Below, piece after piece: positions 35,463 through 45,855 of a stretch of 64,000 bases of DNA (its first letter is position 1; the number at the start of each line of letters is the position of its first letter). The DNA is from Synechococcus sp. UW69 (GTDB taxonomy: Bacteria; Cyanobacteriota; Cyanobacteriia; PCC-6307; Cyanobiaceae): assembly GCF_900474185.1 (NCBI RefSeq), contig NZ_UCNW01000009.1, forward strand, positions 310,001 through 374,000. The letters run 5' to 3'. Under the pieces are notes generated by a model. The model saw nothing but the letters and a program-made list of their open reading frames with translations. It ran no database searches and was not told the DNA's origin. Both the position numbers and the translations under genes were made by a program.

Positions 35463-37022
35463 ATGATTCGGTTCCTGACTCTCACATTGCTTCTTTGTAT
35501 GGGTCTGGGCTGCAAGGCCCGTGAAGACGTTGCAACTCAGTCACCCGCCGCGGTCGAGCCTGCTGCCGTTGAACCGATTCAGCTCCCCACCCACCGCTCC
35601 ATCGCTGACCCACCGCCGATTGAGGGCCCTGAACCGGTGCTCTGGGTGGCGTTGGAGGACCACCTGGGTGCCGCTGCAACAGCGGCGCCGCTGAATCTCC
35701 GTGCCTTCTCAGGATCGCTCACCCTTCGGGATGCAACGGGGGAGCAACGCAGCGGATCGGATTTTGCGATCACCTGGCGAAGCGTGCCCTTGGGCACTCC
35801 GTTTCCGTTGGCCCGCCGGATTGCAGGCCCCTACGCCAGCTTTGAATCGGCGGATCGTGTCGCCTCCCGTTGGCGTGCTTTGGGAGTTGAAGCGGAGGTC
35901 GCCCATCCCGGGGAATGGGAGGTCTGGGCGCCAGAAGGGGCCCCGGTTCCAGAGGGTCTCGCTGTGCGCGATTGGCAAGGCACGCTCACCAGCACCGTCG
36001 AACCGGTATTGCAAACGCCGGAGGGGGGACGCACGTTGCAGGGTCCTGTTTCGATTGAGGCGTCCGATGGACTGTTCTGGGCAGGTGGACGCTTTCAGGG
36101 TCCCTTCCGCTTGCAACGGGATGCTTACGGCAGTTGGTCCCTGGTGGAGCAAGTGCCGGTGGAGCGTTATCTGGAGGGGGTGGTTCCCCATGAGATCGGT
36201 GCCGGTTCACCGATGGCGGCGTTGCAGGCCCAGACCGTTTTGGCGCGCACCTGGGCCTTGGCGAATAGCCATCGCTTCAGCATCGATGGCTATCACCTCT
36301 GCAGTGACACCCAGTGCCAGGTTTATAGCGATCCCCGCCATGCGGGAGGTGCTGTGCGCGAAGCGATTGCGGCCACCCAGGGAAAGTTGCTCAGCCTGAA
36401 TAACCAACCGATCAGTGCGGTGTATCACGCCACCAATGGCGGGATCATGGCCGCCGGCCCGGAAGCCTGGGCCATGCAGCCCACCACCTACCTGCGTCCG
36501 AAACCGGATGGGGATGAGGGCTGGAGCAGTCGTCATCCCTTGCCGCTGCAGCAGCGCCAGGCGGTGCTGGCGTTGCTGGCGGATCGCTCCGGGGCCTATG
36601 GCCAGCAGCACCCCCGCTTCCGCTGGACCCGAACCCTCTCTGGTCAGAGTCTGCGTCAGGCCCTCGGAGCAGCGGCAGAACCGCTGGCTTCTCCCTTGCA
36701 GCTGCAGGTTCTGGAGCGGGGTGCCAGCGGCCGTGTGCTGGCGTTGCAGATTGCCGGCAGCGGCGATGCCTCACCGGTCACCCTCAGGTTGGATGCCATC
36801 CGTCGCACTCTCCGGACACTTCCCAGCACCCTGTTTGTGCTGGAGCCTCAGGGGGCAGAACGCTGGCTGGTGCTGGGCGGTGGCTTCGGCCATGGGGCCG
36901 GTTTGTCGCAGGCGGGAGCGATCGATCTGGCCTGGCGGGGCTGGCCTGTGGAGCGGATCCTGCGCCATTACTACCCAGGGACTGTCTACGGCCCGCTCTC
37001 AACAGTTGTGCAGTCCCCTTAA
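35463..37022 (+). CDS. SpoIID/LytB domain lipoprotein
   Basis: This 519-residue protein starts at ATG 35463 and has a lipoprotein signal, [14 protein letters not shown], with Cys17 as the lipid site. A SPOR-like region ([20 protein letters not shown], near 110) precedes the SpoIID domain (about 220-500). The domain includes [20 protein letters not shown], with the Glu at the catalytic position of SpoIID lytic transglycosylases, and [16 protein letters not shown]. SpoIID cleaves glycan strands of peptidoglycan stripped of peptides. In cyanobacteria such proteins are envelope remodelling enzymes of unproven role. The longer frame upstream overlaps rpmI and is not used. Confidence 0.88.
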   Translation: MIRFLTLTLLLCMGLGCKAREDVATQSPAAVEPAAVEPIQLPTHRSIADPPPIEGPEPVLWVALEDHLGAAATAAPLNLRAFSGSLTLRDATGEQRSGSDFAITWRSVPLGTPFPLARRIAGPYASFESADRVASRWRALGVEAEVAHPGEWEVWAPEGAPVPEGLAVRDWQGTLTSTVEPVLQTPEGGRTLQGPVSIEASDGLFWAGGRFQGPFRLQRDAYGSWSLVEQVPVERYLEGVVPHEIGAGSPMAALQAQTVLARTWALANSHRFSIDGYHLCSDTQCQVYSDPRHAGGAVREAIAATQGKLLSLNNQPISAVYHATNGGIMAAGPEAWAMQPTTYLRPKPDGDEGWSSRHPLPLQQRQAVLALLADRSGAYGQQHPRFRWTRTLSGQSLRQALGAAAEPLASPLQLQVLERGASGRVLALQIAGSGDASPVTLRLDAIRRTLRTLPSTLFVLEPQGAERWLVLGGGFGHGAGLSQAGAIDLAWRGWPVERILRHYYPGTVYGPLSTVVQSP

Positions 37023-37045
37023 AGTCCTGCCACCTGGGCATCTGG

Positions 37046-38365
37046 ATGAGCTCGAACGCCACCTCTGGTGATCACCGACGGGTGAAGTCGGCCGCGTTCC
37101 TGTTCGCTTGTGGATGCGCTGGTGCAGCTCCCCATTGGCTTGACCCAGCCCGCTCGCTCTGGCCTGCCATCAGTCTTGCTCTGATGCTTGGTGGGTATGG
37201 CTTGCGTTCCGTGATGCGTGGGCAGCTGACACGTGGTGCAGCGGATGCCGTCCCGGCAATGGATCCGGGGCAGCTTCCCAGCCTGGATGTGGTGGTGGCC
37301 GCCCGGGACGAAGAATCTGTGGTGCAGCGTTTGGTGGAACGCCTCACATCGCTGCGCTATCCATCAGGGCAACTCACCACTTGGGTGATCGACGACGGCA
37401 GTGTGGATCGCACGCCTGAGTTGCTGGACAACCTGGCTGCCGAGCACCCGGGACTCAATGTCATCCATCGCCAGCGCAATGCCGGTGGTGGCAAGTCGGG
37501 TGCTCTCAACACCGCCTTGAATCGCCTGAGTGGCGACTGGCTGCTGGTGCTTGATGCTGATGCCCAATTGCAGGAGGACCTGCTCGAGCGCCTTGTGCCC
37601 TACGCGCTCGATGGTGGCTGGTCAGCGGTGCAGCTGCGCAAGGCCGTGATTGATGCAGATCGCAACTGGCTGACCCGATCCCAGGCGATGGAGATGGCTC
37701 TGGATGCGGTGATCCAGTCGGGGCGTCTGGCTAATGGAGGTGTGGCAGAGCTGCGGGGGAACGGCCAGCTGATCAAGCGCTCGGTGCTGGAGGCCAGCGG
37801 CGGTTTCAATGAAGACACCGTGACCGATGACCTTGATCTCAGCTTCCGCCTGTTGACCCATGGGGCCTTGGTAGGACTGCTGTGGGACCCCCCGGTTCAG
37901 GAAGAGGCGGTCCCCGGTCTCCAGGCCTTGTGGAAGCAACGGCAACGCTGGGCGGAAGGAGGATTGCAGCGTTTCTTCGATTACTGGCCGGTGTTGACGT
38001 CGGCCCAGCTCAGTGTTCGCCAGCGCTGGGATCTGGCAGCTTTTTTCCTGCTCCAGTACGGCCTGCCGGTGGTGGCCTTCGCTGATCTGAGCACAGCTCT
38101 GATCACGCGGAGCTTTCCGGTCTACTGGCCCTTGTCGTTGGTGGCCTTCAGCATTTCGGGTCTGGCCTATTGGCGTGGCTGTCGCAGCGGCAGCGAGGGT
38201 CCGTCGATTCCAACCGCTGGCCTGGCGAATCTCCTGGTGGCCATTGCCTACCTCGGCCACTGGTTTGTGGTGATTCCCTGGGTGACCGTGCGGATGTCAC
38301 TGCTCCCCAAACGCCTGGTCTGGGCCAAAACCAGCCATGGTCAGGACAATCCTATTCAGGTCTAA
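37046..38365 (+). CDS. Family 2 membrane glycosyltransferase
   Basis: This is a processive-type GT2 enzyme, 439 residues. An N-terminal membrane segment (about 39-56) is followed by the GT-A domain with DDGS (116-119), the DAD nucleotide-sugar motif (170-172), the acceptor TDDLD segment near residue 260, and QRQRW (about 297-301). Three or four C-terminal membrane helices lie after residue 325. The D, D, D, QxxRW pattern matches synthases of cellulose, hyaluronan or poly-GlcNAc, but the product cannot be read. Its stop overlaps the start of the next gene as TAATG. It starts 24 nt after the SpoIID-like gene. Confidence 0.87.
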   Translation: MSSNATSGDHRRVKSAAFLFACGCAGAAPHWLDPARSLWPAISLALMLGGYGLRSVMRGQLTRGAADAVPAMDPGQLPSLDVVVAARDEESVVQRLVERLTSLRYPSGQLTTWVIDDGSVDRTPELLDNLAAEHPGLNVIHRQRNAGGGKSGALNTALNRLSGDWLLVLDADAQLQEDLLERLVPYALDGGWSAVQLRKAVIDADRNWLTRSQAMEMALDAVIQSGRLANGGVAELRGNGQLIKRSVLEASGGFNEDTVTDDLDLSFRLLTHGALVGLLWDPPVQEEAVPGLQALWKQRQRWAEGGLQRFFDYWPVLTSAQLSVRQRWDLAAFFLLQYGLPVVAFADLSTALITRSFPVYWPLSLVAFSISGLAYWRGCRSGSEGPSIPTAGLANLLVAIAYLGHWFVVIPWVTVRMSLLPKRLVWAKTSHGQDNPIQV

Positions 38366-39612
38366 TGGTGCCTCCTTTTTCGTCGTTCGATCAGGCTGAG
38401 GATCGATTTAAAGACATGGCATGGGGCCAGGTTCTCGTCACACCCTTTGAACTAGGGGCCTGGGCTCTTTTGGAGCCGATGGGAGAACAAAACCATGCTC
38501 CCCAGTTGTGTTGGATCCGTCCTGACTTGCTGGGCTGTGTCTGGATGGCAGGCACCGGTGAGGGGACCGCTGGGATGTCGGTGTTTTTGTCCTTACTTGG
38601 CTCAGAGGGTGGTTGTTGGTCGGAACCGCAGAAGATTTCCAAAGATGTGGAACGGTCGGAGCAGAACCCCTTGCTGTTCGTCTCCGATAGGTGTCTGCAT
38701 CTGATTCATTCCGCCCAGTTGGTTCGTAATCCGGCGGATCGCTCCAATCTCGAGGCATCCAGCAGCTTTTCCATGCAGTGGACGGCCGTCCTCCGGCATC
38801 AGCGCCTAGCGCTGGAGGGTCTTGATCCTGCCGATCCTGGGACCTGGTTGGCTGAGGCATGGTCGCCCCCTGCTGATCTGTTCGACGATCCGGCGTTCTG
38901 CCGTAATCCCCCTTATCCGTTAGAGAACGGCAACTGGTTGTTGCCGATTTACCGCAGTCTCGAAGCAGGCGGGGCCTTTGGTCATGATCACAGTGAGATG
39001 GTGCGTTTGGATTCGTCCGGTCAATGTCTTGACCAGCCCTTTGGCATTCCAGAAAGCACCGGCAGGGTGCATGGCTCAGTGGTTGCGTCGAGGGATGGAA
39101 AGGAATTGCTCCAGTTTTTTCGCAGTCGCCTCGCTGATCAGATCTACCGGAGTGTGAGCACGGACGACGGGGTCACCTGGTCGGCGCCGGTACCCACACT
39201 GCTGCCCAACAACAACAGCTCCATCCAGGCCTGTCGGTTGGAGAGTGGGCGATTGGCGATGATTTTCAATCGCTTTGGATTGGCGCCGGATCCTGCTGCA
39301 TCTGGGGAGCAGCAGGAGTGGGGAGAGGCCCGTTGGCCCCGCACCCGATGGCCGTTGTCGATCGCCATCAGCGATGACGATGGCCTTCATTGGCCATGGA
39401 TCCGAGATATCGATACGGGTTTTGGATTCTGTGGTCCGATGAATTGGGATCTCAATGGACAACTGGCCTACCCAACCCTGATTGAGGGGCGGCCTGGGGA
39501 GCTCCATGTGGCTTATTCCTGGGCGGGTCGCCAGGCCATTCGCTACGTCACTCTGCGTGAACTGGAGGTGATCGGGTATGCCCTTGACGCCTCAGCCTTT
39601 GGCTCGTTCTGA
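38365..39612 (+). CDS. Sialidase/BNR-repeat (Asp-box) family protein
   Basis: This 415-residue protein shows the Asp-box repeats of six-bladed propeller sialidases: STDDGVTWS near residue 265 and ISDDDGLHWP near 338. Conserved RxxD-type and Glu/Tyr residues appear elsewhere (YRSLEAGGAFGHDHSEMV, NNNSSIQACRLESGRLAM). No signal peptide is seen, so it may be cytoplasmic. In related families the fold also serves as a neuraminidase, rhamnosidase or a non-catalytic binder. It is coupled to the upstream GT2 by a one-base overlap. Whether the enzyme is a true sialidase is unknown. Confidence 0.8.
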   Translation: MVPPFSSFDQAEDRFKDMAWGQVLVTPFELGAWALLEPMGEQNHAPQLCWIRPDLLGCVWMAGTGEGTAGMSVFLSLLGSEGGCWSEPQKISKDVERSEQNPLLFVSDRCLHLIHSAQLVRNPADRSNLEASSSFSMQWTAVLRHQRLALEGLDPADPGTWLAEAWSPPADLFDDPAFCRNPPYPLENGNWLLPIYRSLEAGGAFGHDHSEMVRLDSSGQCLDQPFGIPESTGRVHGSVVASRDGKELLQFFRSRLADQIYRSVSTDDGVTWSAPVPTLLPNNNSSIQACRLESGRLAMIFNRFGLAPDPAASGEQQEWGEARWPRTRWPLSIAISDDDGLHWPWIRDIDTGFGFCGPMNWDLNGQLAYPTLIEGRPGELHVAYSWAGRQAIRYVTLRELEVIGYALDASAFGSF

Positions 39613-39627
39613 CGTCAGTTCATCCCA

Positions 39628-41463
39628 TCAATTGATTTCATCAACGTCGAGAACTTGACCGTTGAAGAAGTCCGCCAGATTGCGGGCCTGACGATCCAGG
39701 CCTGAAGGTGGGCTGGGTTGAGGGTTGGTTTCCGTTGGAGCAGGTGCCGGCTTTGGTTCCACTGGCTCGGGTTGCGTGCGCGGAAGTTCCGGTGCAACCG
39801 CCGGAGCTGATGTTGGAGCAGGTGCCGGTTGTGTTGGTGCTGGAGGCTCGACTGCTGCTGGCGGTGTTGCGATAGGGGGAGTTGCGATCGGTGGAGTCGC
39901 AATCGGTGGTGTTGTGATCGGTGGTGGCATGGCGCTGTTGCTGGCTTCCAGGATCAGCTGCCTCGAGCCACCGAGAGCTGTGGCCACCGCCTGTTCCAGC
40001 AGTGACGCCCGGCTCTGCACCATCCCCATCCAGTTGCCAGCCACCTGCACAACTGCGCGGTTGGCATCCAGTCGCACCAGTTGCGCTTGCTGCGAGAGCA
40101 ACATCCGGGTGGAGGGCAGTTCGAGGCTGCCCAGGATCTGTTGCCACAGTTCGGGCAGGTTGGTGCTGGGCGACGGCGGAGGGTTGGAAACCGTTGGCAG
40201 TTCCGGTGATGCCGCAGGTGCCGGTTTGGGACTGGCGGTAGGTGCCTCGGTTGGGTTTGGTGCGGCGGCGGGAGCTGGCACAGGAGCTTCGATCGGAGTC
40301 ACAGCTATCGCTGGTGTCGTCGCTGGTTGTGTTTGGGGCGGGGCTGCGGTGATGGGCTGAGCCGCCACCGGTTCCGCCAGCAACCCCAGCAACAGCACTT
40401 CCAGCCAAAGCCGAGGTTGCACACTTTGGCGCAGTTGTTGCTCGCTGCCCCGCAGTTGGGCTTGCCATTGAAGCAAGCGGGCTCTGCCCATGGTCTTCGC
40501 GAGGGCGGGTAGCTGATCGCGGAACTGGGGCGAAACGCTGGTGAGCTCCAGCCGATCTGGAGCAGCAGCCATCAGCACCAGATCCCGCAGCATCCCGGCC
40601 AGACCTTGCAGCACGGCCCCAGGATCCCGGCCCCGGTCCAGCAGGTTGCGGGTCGCCTCCAGCAGTTGAACCGGTTCGGCGCTGCTCATGGCCTCCACCA
40701 GCTCCAGCAGTTCCTGTTCGGGCACCGCGCCCAGTAGATCCCACACCGCAGCGGCTTCGATGGGTGGCGGCAGCAGACTCAGTTGGTCCAGAAGGCTTTC
40801 GGCATCCCGCAGCCCTCCTTGGGACCGCTGGGCTACCACGTGAATGGCTTCGGGTTGGATGTCGATCGCTTCCTGTTCGGCGATCCAGCTCAGATGTTTG
40901 TTGAGGGCATCGAGCGGGATCCGCCGGAAATCAAAGCGTTGGCAGCGGCTGAGGATCGTTGGCAGCACCCGTTGCGGATCGGTGGTGGCGAGCACGAACA
41001 CCACCTGTGGAGGTGGTTCCTCCAGGGTTTTCAGCAGGGCGTTGAAGGCTGCGGTGGAGAGCATGTGGCACTCGTCCACCACATACACCTTCCAGCGGGC
41101 CTGCACCGGTGCGAAACGGGAGCGTTCGATCAGTTCACGGATGTTGTCGACACCGGTGTTGGAGGCGGCGTCGATCTCGATCACATCCAGGGCTGTGCCG
41201 GCGGCAATCGTTTTGCACAGCTCGCAGGTGCCGCAGGGTTCGGGCGTTGGCCCGTCGCTGTTCAGGCAATTGAGCGAGCGGGCCAGGATGCGGGCGCTGG
41301 AGGTTTTGCCGGTGCCGCGGGGGCCACTGAACAGGTAGGCCGGGGCAATCCGATTGCTGGTAAGGGCGTGGCCCAGGGTGGCGGCGATCGCCTCCTGACC
41401 CACCAGCTGATCAAAGCGCTGGGGCCGATATTTGTGATGCAGCGGCTGGTAGGCCGAACTCAT
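39628..41463 (-). CDS. dnaX: DNA polymerase III subunits gamma and tau (DnaX)
   Basis: DnaX is the clamp-loader ATPase of the replisome. The 611-residue protein has Walker A GPRGTGKT (47-54), a zinc site near residue 66-90 (PEPCGTCELC), DEx box VYVVDECHMLS, and sensor SRCQRFDFRR. After about residue 360 comes a long Pro/Ala/Thr-rich linker, a conserved tau-type block (LPELWQQILGSLELPSTRML), and a second Pro-rich tail with a pentapeptide repeat. Whether a shorter gamma form is made by frameshift cannot be told by eye. The gene is in a minus-strand block after tig-clpP-clpX and the LRAT-like gene. Confidence 0.96.
   Translation of the reverse strand: MSSAYQPLHHKYRPQRFDQLVGQEAIAATLGHALTSNRIAPAYLFSGPRGTGKTSSARILARSLNCLNSDGPTPEPCGTCELCKTIAAGTALDVIEIDAASNTGVDNIRELIERSRFAPVQARWKVYVVDECHMLSTAAFNALLKTLEEPPPQVVFVLATTDPQRVLPTILSRCQRFDFRRIPLDALNKHLSWIAEQEAIDIQPEAIHVVAQRSQGGLRDAESLLDQLSLLPPPIEAAAVWDLLGAVPEQELLELVEAMSSAEPVQLLEATRNLLDRGRDPGAVLQGLAGMLRDLVLMAAAPDRLELTSVSPQFRDQLPALAKTMGRARLLQWQAQLRGSEQQLRQSVQPRLWLEVLLLGLLAEPVAAQPITAAPPQTQPATTPAIAVTPIEAPVPAPAAAPNPTEAPTASPKPAPAASPELPTVSNPPPSPSTNLPELWQQILGSLELPSTRMLLSQQAQLVRLDANRAVVQVAGNWMGMVQSRASLLEQAVATALGGSRQLILEASNSAMPPPITTPPIATPPIATPPIATPPAAVEPPAPTQPAPAPTSAPAVAPELPRTQPEPVEPKPAPAPTETNPQPSPPSGLDRQARNLADFFNGQVLDVDEIN
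39863..39922 (-). repeat. Four 15-bp tandem repeats in the dnaX linker
   Basis: Four in-frame 15-base units (39863-39877, 39878-39892, 39893-39907, 39908-39922) differ at one to four positions and encode the pentapeptide T-P-P-I-A with variants in the DnaX Pro-rich tail. The unit length keeps the frame, so copy-number change would be tolerated. This explains the repetitive look of the region. It is not a CRISPR array. Confidence 0.85.
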
Positions 41464-41486
41464 GCGCCGCGAGCGTTGAAAGGAGA

Positions 41487-42125
41487 TTACTCAGAGGATT
41501 CCGAGCCTGGCAGCGCGGGGCGCTGTTCCAACAGGGCATCAATTCGTTGTTTGAGGTCTTCCACGGCCGCCAGCTCATCCGCAAGGCTCTGACCCGTGAG
41601 CAGCAGCCGGCGGTCCGTCCCATCTCCTGCCCGTTCCAGGAGGCCCTCCAATTTGCCCAGCAGCGACAGGCGCAGGCGTTCCAGTTTCTCCACACCCCGC
41701 CTGGCCATCGCGCGGGCATCGTCATCGAGCAGGCCCCGTTGAACCAGGAGTTCCAGCCCACGCATCAGGGCGGAAGACATCAGACCGCTCCAGTGACGTC
41801 CCTGCTCCAGCACCGAGTCCACCTGGCCGCTGCGATGGCGCCCGGTTTTGCACCAGGTAGCGAAGTGCTCGCAGTTGTTGAACAGCAGGTTGTAATCCTG
41901 TTCACCCAGGCGCCCCATGGCCCGGCGCAGGGTTACCCCCACCGGCGAAGCATCGGGATGGCTGATCACCCGCAGTGGTTGACCTCGAGTGAACTCCTCC
42001 AACGGGCTGCGCAGGATTTCACGCCCTTCTAGGTAGTGGGCGACGGTTCCGTCGCCGAGGTCGATGCCGTGATGGTTGAACAGGCCGTGCTGACGCGGCA
42101 CCTCCAGGTGGTCAGCGGCAGCCAA
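41487..42125 (-). CDS. LRAT/NlpC-P60-like thiol protein
   Basis: This 212-residue protein has the hallmarks of the LRAT family, a circularly permuted papain-like fold: an N-terminal His in FNHHGIDLGDGTVAHY (about 16-31) and the nucleophile Cys in NNCEHFATWC (83-92). Family members in animals acylate retinol or phospholipids, and bacterial ones are poorly known. The C-terminal half (about 105-205) is helical, with a repeated RLRLSLLGKLEGLLE-like pattern. The start is TTG 42125, 4 nt after the clpX stop, so it may be co-translated with clpX. The function is unknown; an acyltransferase or hydrolase is possible. Confidence 0.8.
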   Translation of the reverse strand: MAAADHLEVPRQHGLFNHHGIDLGDGTVAHYLEGREILRSPLEEFTRGQPLRVISHPDASPVGVTLRRAMGRLGEQDYNLLFNNCEHFATWCKTGRHRSGQVDSVLEQGRHWSGLMSSALMRGLELLVQRGLLDDDARAMARRGVEKLERLRLSLLGKLEGLLERAGDGTDRRLLLTGQSLADELAAVEDLKQRIDALLEQRPALPGSESSE

Positions 42126-42129
42126 GGGC

Positions 42130-43479
42130 TCAGGCGGTTTTCTGTTGTTCCGTGCCAGGCAGGGGGAGCACCTTGCCGCCGGTGTGTTCCTCCACCATCG
42201 CCCGGGTCACGGTGAATTCCTTCACGGATGTCTGCGAGGGGAGGTCGTACATCAAATCGAGCATCAGCTCTTCGACGATGCCGCGCAGAGCGCGGGCGCC
42301 GGTCTTGCGCCGGTGGGCCTCTTGGGCGATCGCCTCGATGGCGTCATCGGCGAACTGGAGTTGCACGTTGTCCATGCTCAGCAGGGTGCGGAACTGCTTC
42401 ACCAGGGCATCGCGGGGCTCGGTCAGGATCGATTGCAAGGCGCTTTCGTCCAGGGGTTCGAGCACGGCACTCACCGGCATCCGGCCGATGAATTCCGGGA
42501 TCAAGCCGTAGCGCACCAGATCATCCGGCTCCAGGTGACGCAGCACATGGGCGGCTTGCAGGTCGCGATTGGCCCGACTGCGTCCGCGGCCATCGCTGGG
42601 CATGAAGCCGATGGCGTTGCGGCCCATCCGTTTCTGCACCACGTCTTCGAGGCCGACGAAGGCACCGCCGCAGATGAACAGGATCTGGCTGGTGTCGATC
42701 TGGATGCAGTCTTGATAGGGGTGCTTGCGGCCACCCTGGGGCGGCACGTTGGCCACGGTGCCCTCCAGCATTTTCAACAGGGCCTGTTGAACACCTTCGC
42801 CGGAGACATCCCGAGTGATCGAGGGGTTCTCGCTCTTGCGGGCGATTTTGTCGATCTCATCGATGTAGATGATGCCCCGCTGGGCCTGGTCCACATCCAT
42901 GTCGGCCTTCTGCAGTAGCCGCAGCAGGATGTTTTCCACGTCCTCACCCACATAGCCCGCTTCGGTGAGGGTGGTGGCATCGGCCACGGCGAAGGGCACA
43001 TCCAGCATTTCGGCCAGGGTCTGGGCCAACAGCGTTTTGCCGCAGCCGGTGGGTCCGATCAGCAGGATGTTGCTCTTGTGCAGGCGGGTGGCGGTCTCCT
43101 CGGTTTCGCCGTTGCCATCGCCTTGCCAGGCCAGGCGCTTGTAATGGTTGTAAACCGCCACCGACATCACCTTCTTCGCGGCGTCCTGGCCGACCACCTG
43201 TTCATCCAGGAAGCTCTTGATGTCCTGAGGCCGGGGAATGGAGGCCAGCGTTGGGGCGGGTTTACTGCTCTTGCGCGCGGCAGGTGCGGCCTTGCGGCTC
43301 TGCTCGTGGCTGTGGCGTGGATTGCCTTGGCCATCCACCAGCTCCTCATCCAGGATCTCGTTGCAGAGATCGATGCATTCATCGCAGATGTAGACGCCGG
43401 GTCCGGCGATCAGCTTGCGCACTTGATCCTGGGATTTCCCACAAAACGAGCACTTCAGATGGGCGTCGAACTTGGCCAT
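42130..43479 (-). CDS. clpX: ATP-dependent Clp protease ATPase subunit ClpX
   Basis: ClpX is an AAA+ unfoldase that feeds substrates to ClpP. The 449-residue protein has a four-Cys zinc domain (C10, C13, C32, C35), a variable linker, Walker A GPTGCGKT, Walker [11 protein letters not shown], pore loop region and the C-terminal [21 protein letters not shown] 43479 gives the standard [13 protein letters not shown] start; the frame extends to 43542 but those residues are not part of ClpX. It is 90 nt downstream of clpP and upstream of the LRAT-like gene. Confidence 0.97.
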   Translation of the reverse strand: MAKFDAHLKCSFCGKSQDQVRKLIAGPGVYICDECIDLCNEILDEELVDGQGNPRHSHEQSRKAAPAARKSSKPAPTLASIPRPQDIKSFLDEQVVGQDAAKKVMSVAVYNHYKRLAWQGDGNGETEETATRLHKSNILLIGPTGCGKTLLAQTLAEMLDVPFAVADATTLTEAGYVGEDVENILLRLLQKADMDVDQAQRGIIYIDEIDKIARKSENPSITRDVSGEGVQQALLKMLEGTVANVPPQGGRKHPYQDCIQIDTSQILFICGGAFVGLEDVVQKRMGRNAIGFMPSDGRGRSRANRDLQAAHVLRHLEPDDLVRYGLIPEFIGRMPVSAVLEPLDESALQSILTEPRDALVKQFRTLLSMDNVQLQFADDAIEAIAQEAHRRKTGARALRGIVEELMLDLMYDLPSQTSVKEFTVTRAMVEEHTGGKVLPLPGTEQQKTA

Positions 43480-43569
43480 CGAACGCTGGGCACCACACAG
43501 GAGAACAACACAGGAATCAACCGATGGCGTCTCCCTGAACACACAGGATCGAGAACGGAAGCGCTTCTG

Positions 43570-44244
43570 TCAGCTCTCCGTAATGATTCCTCCGTCCCCG
43601 GAACTGTCCACCACGCGATCGATCAGGCCGTATTCAACCGCTTCTGCTGGAGAAAGGAAGTAGTCGCGGTCGGTGTCTTCTGAGATCTTGTCGAGGGGCT
43701 GGCCGGTGTGGTCGGCCATCAGTCCGTTCAAGGTCTCCTTCAGATACAGAATTTCCTTGGCCTGAATTTCAATGTCCACCGCCTGCCCCTGGGCGCCACC
43801 GAGGGGTTGGTGGATCATGATCCGGGCATTGGGCAAGGCGAGACGCTTGCCTTTGGTGCCTCCGGACAGGAGAAACGCTCCCATGCTGGCGGCAAGGCCG
43901 TAGCAGATGGTCACCACGTCCGGGGCCACCTGCTGCATCGTGTCGTAGATCGCCAGTCCTGCTGTGACTGAGCCGCCCGGCGAGTTGATGTAGATCTGAA
44001 TGTCCTTCTCTGGGTCCTCAGCTTCGAGGAACAGCATCTGCGCGACTAGAGCATCGGCGACGGCGTCATCCACACCGGTGCCAAGGAAGATGATCCGCTC
44101 CCGCAGCAGGCGGGAATAGATGTCAAAGGCCCGGTCGCCGCGACCGGACTGTTCCACAACCGTGGGTAGCGGCCCCGGTGCCGAGACGGGCATGGCGGCC
44201 CGCCAGCGGTTCTGGATGGGGTGGTGACTGCGGGCGTCGATCAC
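43570..44244 (-). CDS. clpP: ATP-dependent Clp protease proteolytic subunit ClpP
   Basis: ClpP is the serine protease chamber partner of ClpX. The catalytic Ser is in [12 protein letters not shown], the His in [11 protein letters not shown], and the Asp follows about 50 residues later in [14 protein letters not shown] 44244 gives 224 residues, as I remember for other marine Synechococcus. ATG 44193 (MPVSAPG) is a possible alternative. It lies between tig and clpX, the usual cyanobacterial order. Cyanobacteria have several clpP genes, so this is one of them (ClpX partner by position). Confidence 0.96.
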   Translation of the reverse strand: MIDARSHHPIQNRWRAAMPVSAPGPLPTVVEQSGRGDRAFDIYSRLLRERIIFLGTGVDDAVADALVAQMLFLEAEDPEKDIQIYINSPGGSVTAGLAIYDTMQQVAPDVVTICYGLAASMGAFLLSGGTKGKRLALPNARIMIHQPLGGAQGQAVDIEIQAKEILYLKETLNGLMADHTGQPLDKISEDTDRDYFLSPAEAVEYGLIDRVVDSSGDGGIITES

Positions 44245-44287
44245 GCGATCGGTGTGCGGTGAAGTTGGCTCAATCTATGGGCGTTGC

Positions 44288-45697
44288 TCAGTCCTTGGCG
44301 TCCGCCTTGGACTTGGTTTTGGCGGGGGCCTTCTTGCCGCCAGCCTTTTTCTTGGCTGCTGGCGTGCCGTCATCCGCCGCCGGGGCCTTTTCGGTGAGCG
44401 TGCTGTTCTCCTCGAGCCAACCCATCAGACGGTCCTGCATCAGGTCATCCATCACGGCCTGCCGCAGGCGTTCCGGATCGATTTTGGCCTCGTCGGAGAG
44501 TTCTTTTTTCACCTCTTTGATCTTGGCGTCAACGTCCTTGTCGTCGAGCTTGATCTCCTCCGCTTCAGCCAGGGCGGTGAGGGCAAAACTGCGGCGCAGC
44601 CGTTCCTCGGCCTCTGGGCGGGAGTTCTGCATCAGGTTGCGCACCAGATCGGGCGTGAACAGAGACTTCACATCCATGCCCTGCTGGGCGAACTGGGCTG
44701 CCGTCTGCTCCAGCAGGTTGCGGCTCTCTTGCTGAATCAGGGCTTCGGGCAAGTCCACTTCGAGCTGCTCGACCAATGCGGCGACGAGCGCATCGCGGCG
44801 GTTGCTGGTCTGGCGCCGTTCGGCGTCGTCCTTGAGCCGCTGCTCGAGATCTTTGCGCAGATCTACAAGGGTTTCCTGTTCGCTCGCCTGCTTGGCGAAG
44901 GCGTCATCCAGGTCGGGCAGTTCGCGGGTCTTGAGGTCCTTGAGCTCGATCTCGAAGGCGGCCTTGCGTCCGCGCGCGTCCTCCTTCGGATAGTCCTCGG
45001 GGAATTGGCAATCCACGGTTTTGTTGTCGCCGACTTTCATGCCGATGACCCCCTCGATGAAGCCCGGGATCATCCGGCCGTTTTCCAGGTCGACATCCAT
45101 GGAATCGGCACTGCCCCCCTCGATTTCGCTGCCGTCATCGCTGTAGGTCCCTTTGAACCCAAGCACCGCGATGTCACCGTTCTGCGCGGCACGATCTTCC
45201 ACGGGAACGACCGTGGCCATCTGCTTGCGGGAGTCCTCGATCATCTCGTCGACACGGGAAGCGTCGTAGGCGACGGTTTCGAACTCCGCCTTCAGCCCCT
45301 TGGTGCTCTTCAGTTTCGGCGTCGGAGCGACGTCGGCTTCCAGGGTGAAGGTGAGTTCCTTGCCGGGCTCAAAGCTTTCCAGCAGCCCATCGAAGCCACT
45401 GCTCAGATCGGGCTGGCTGATCGGCTCCAGGGATTCCTGCTGAATGGCGTCCCGCCAGGCGCCATCAATCAACTGTTCCAACGCTGTGGCTTTGATTCGC
45501 ACACCTCCCAGCTGCTGAACCAGCACCGTGCGCGGCACCTTGCCCTTGCGGAAGCCCGGCAGGTTGATGCTGCGGCTGAGACTGGTGATCGCGTCTTCGT
45601 AACTCGTTTTGCAGCGCTCCCCAGGAACGGTGACCGTCACCGCCAGACGGCTGCTTGGGCGGGCTTCGGTGGTCACCTTCAGGGCTGCAGCGCTCAT
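44288..45697 (-). CDS. tig: Trigger factor
   Basis: Trigger factor is a ribosome-bound chaperone and prolyl isomerase. The N-terminal domain contains the ribosome signature [15 protein letters not shown], followed by an FKBP-type domain ([18 protein letters not shown]) and a long helical C-terminal domain. The C-terminus ends in a Lys/Ala-rich tail, typical of cyanobacterial Tig. ATG 45697 gives 469 residues. The frame is open to a TTG at 45721, which I consider less likely. It is first in tig-clpP-clpX. Confidence 0.96.
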   Translation of the reverse strand: MSAAALKVTTEARPSSRLAVTVTVPGERCKTSYEDAITSLSRSINLPGFRKGKVPRTVLVQQLGGVRIKATALEQLIDGAWRDAIQQESLEPISQPDLSSGFDGLLESFEPGKELTFTLEADVAPTPKLKSTKGLKAEFETVAYDASRVDEMIEDSRKQMATVVPVEDRAAQNGDIAVLGFKGTYSDDGSEIEGGSADSMDVDLENGRMIPGFIEGVIGMKVGDNKTVDCQFPEDYPKEDARGRKAAFEIELKDLKTRELPDLDDAFAKQASEQETLVDLRKDLEQRLKDDAERRQTSNRRDALVAALVEQLEVDLPEALIQQESRNLLEQTAAQFAQQGMDVKSLFTPDLVRNLMQNSRPEAEERLRRSFALTALAEAEEIKLDDKDVDAKIKEVKKELSDEAKIDPERLRQAVMDDLMQDRLMGWLEENSTLTEKAPAADDGTPAAKKKAGGKKAPAKTKSKADAKD

Positions 45698-45855
45698 TGG
45701 GGGAAGGGAAAGGGCAGCCAAGCACTGTATGCAACGGTTGAACTGGGCCTGGATCGGTAAGCTGAGCCCGTCGCACCATCGGCATCACGTTCTCTACGTA
45801 GTGATGTCGGTTCCGAAAGTCGACGGGTTTTCGTTCAGATCGTTCACTCCACCGC

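Noticed and set aside
39863-39922. Short tandem repeats that could look like a CRISPR
   Set aside because: The units are 15 bases with no spacers, and they encode a Pro-rich linker in dnaX.
44252-45760. 502-codon plus-strand open frame
   Set aside because: It is antisense to trigger factor; no recognised domain.
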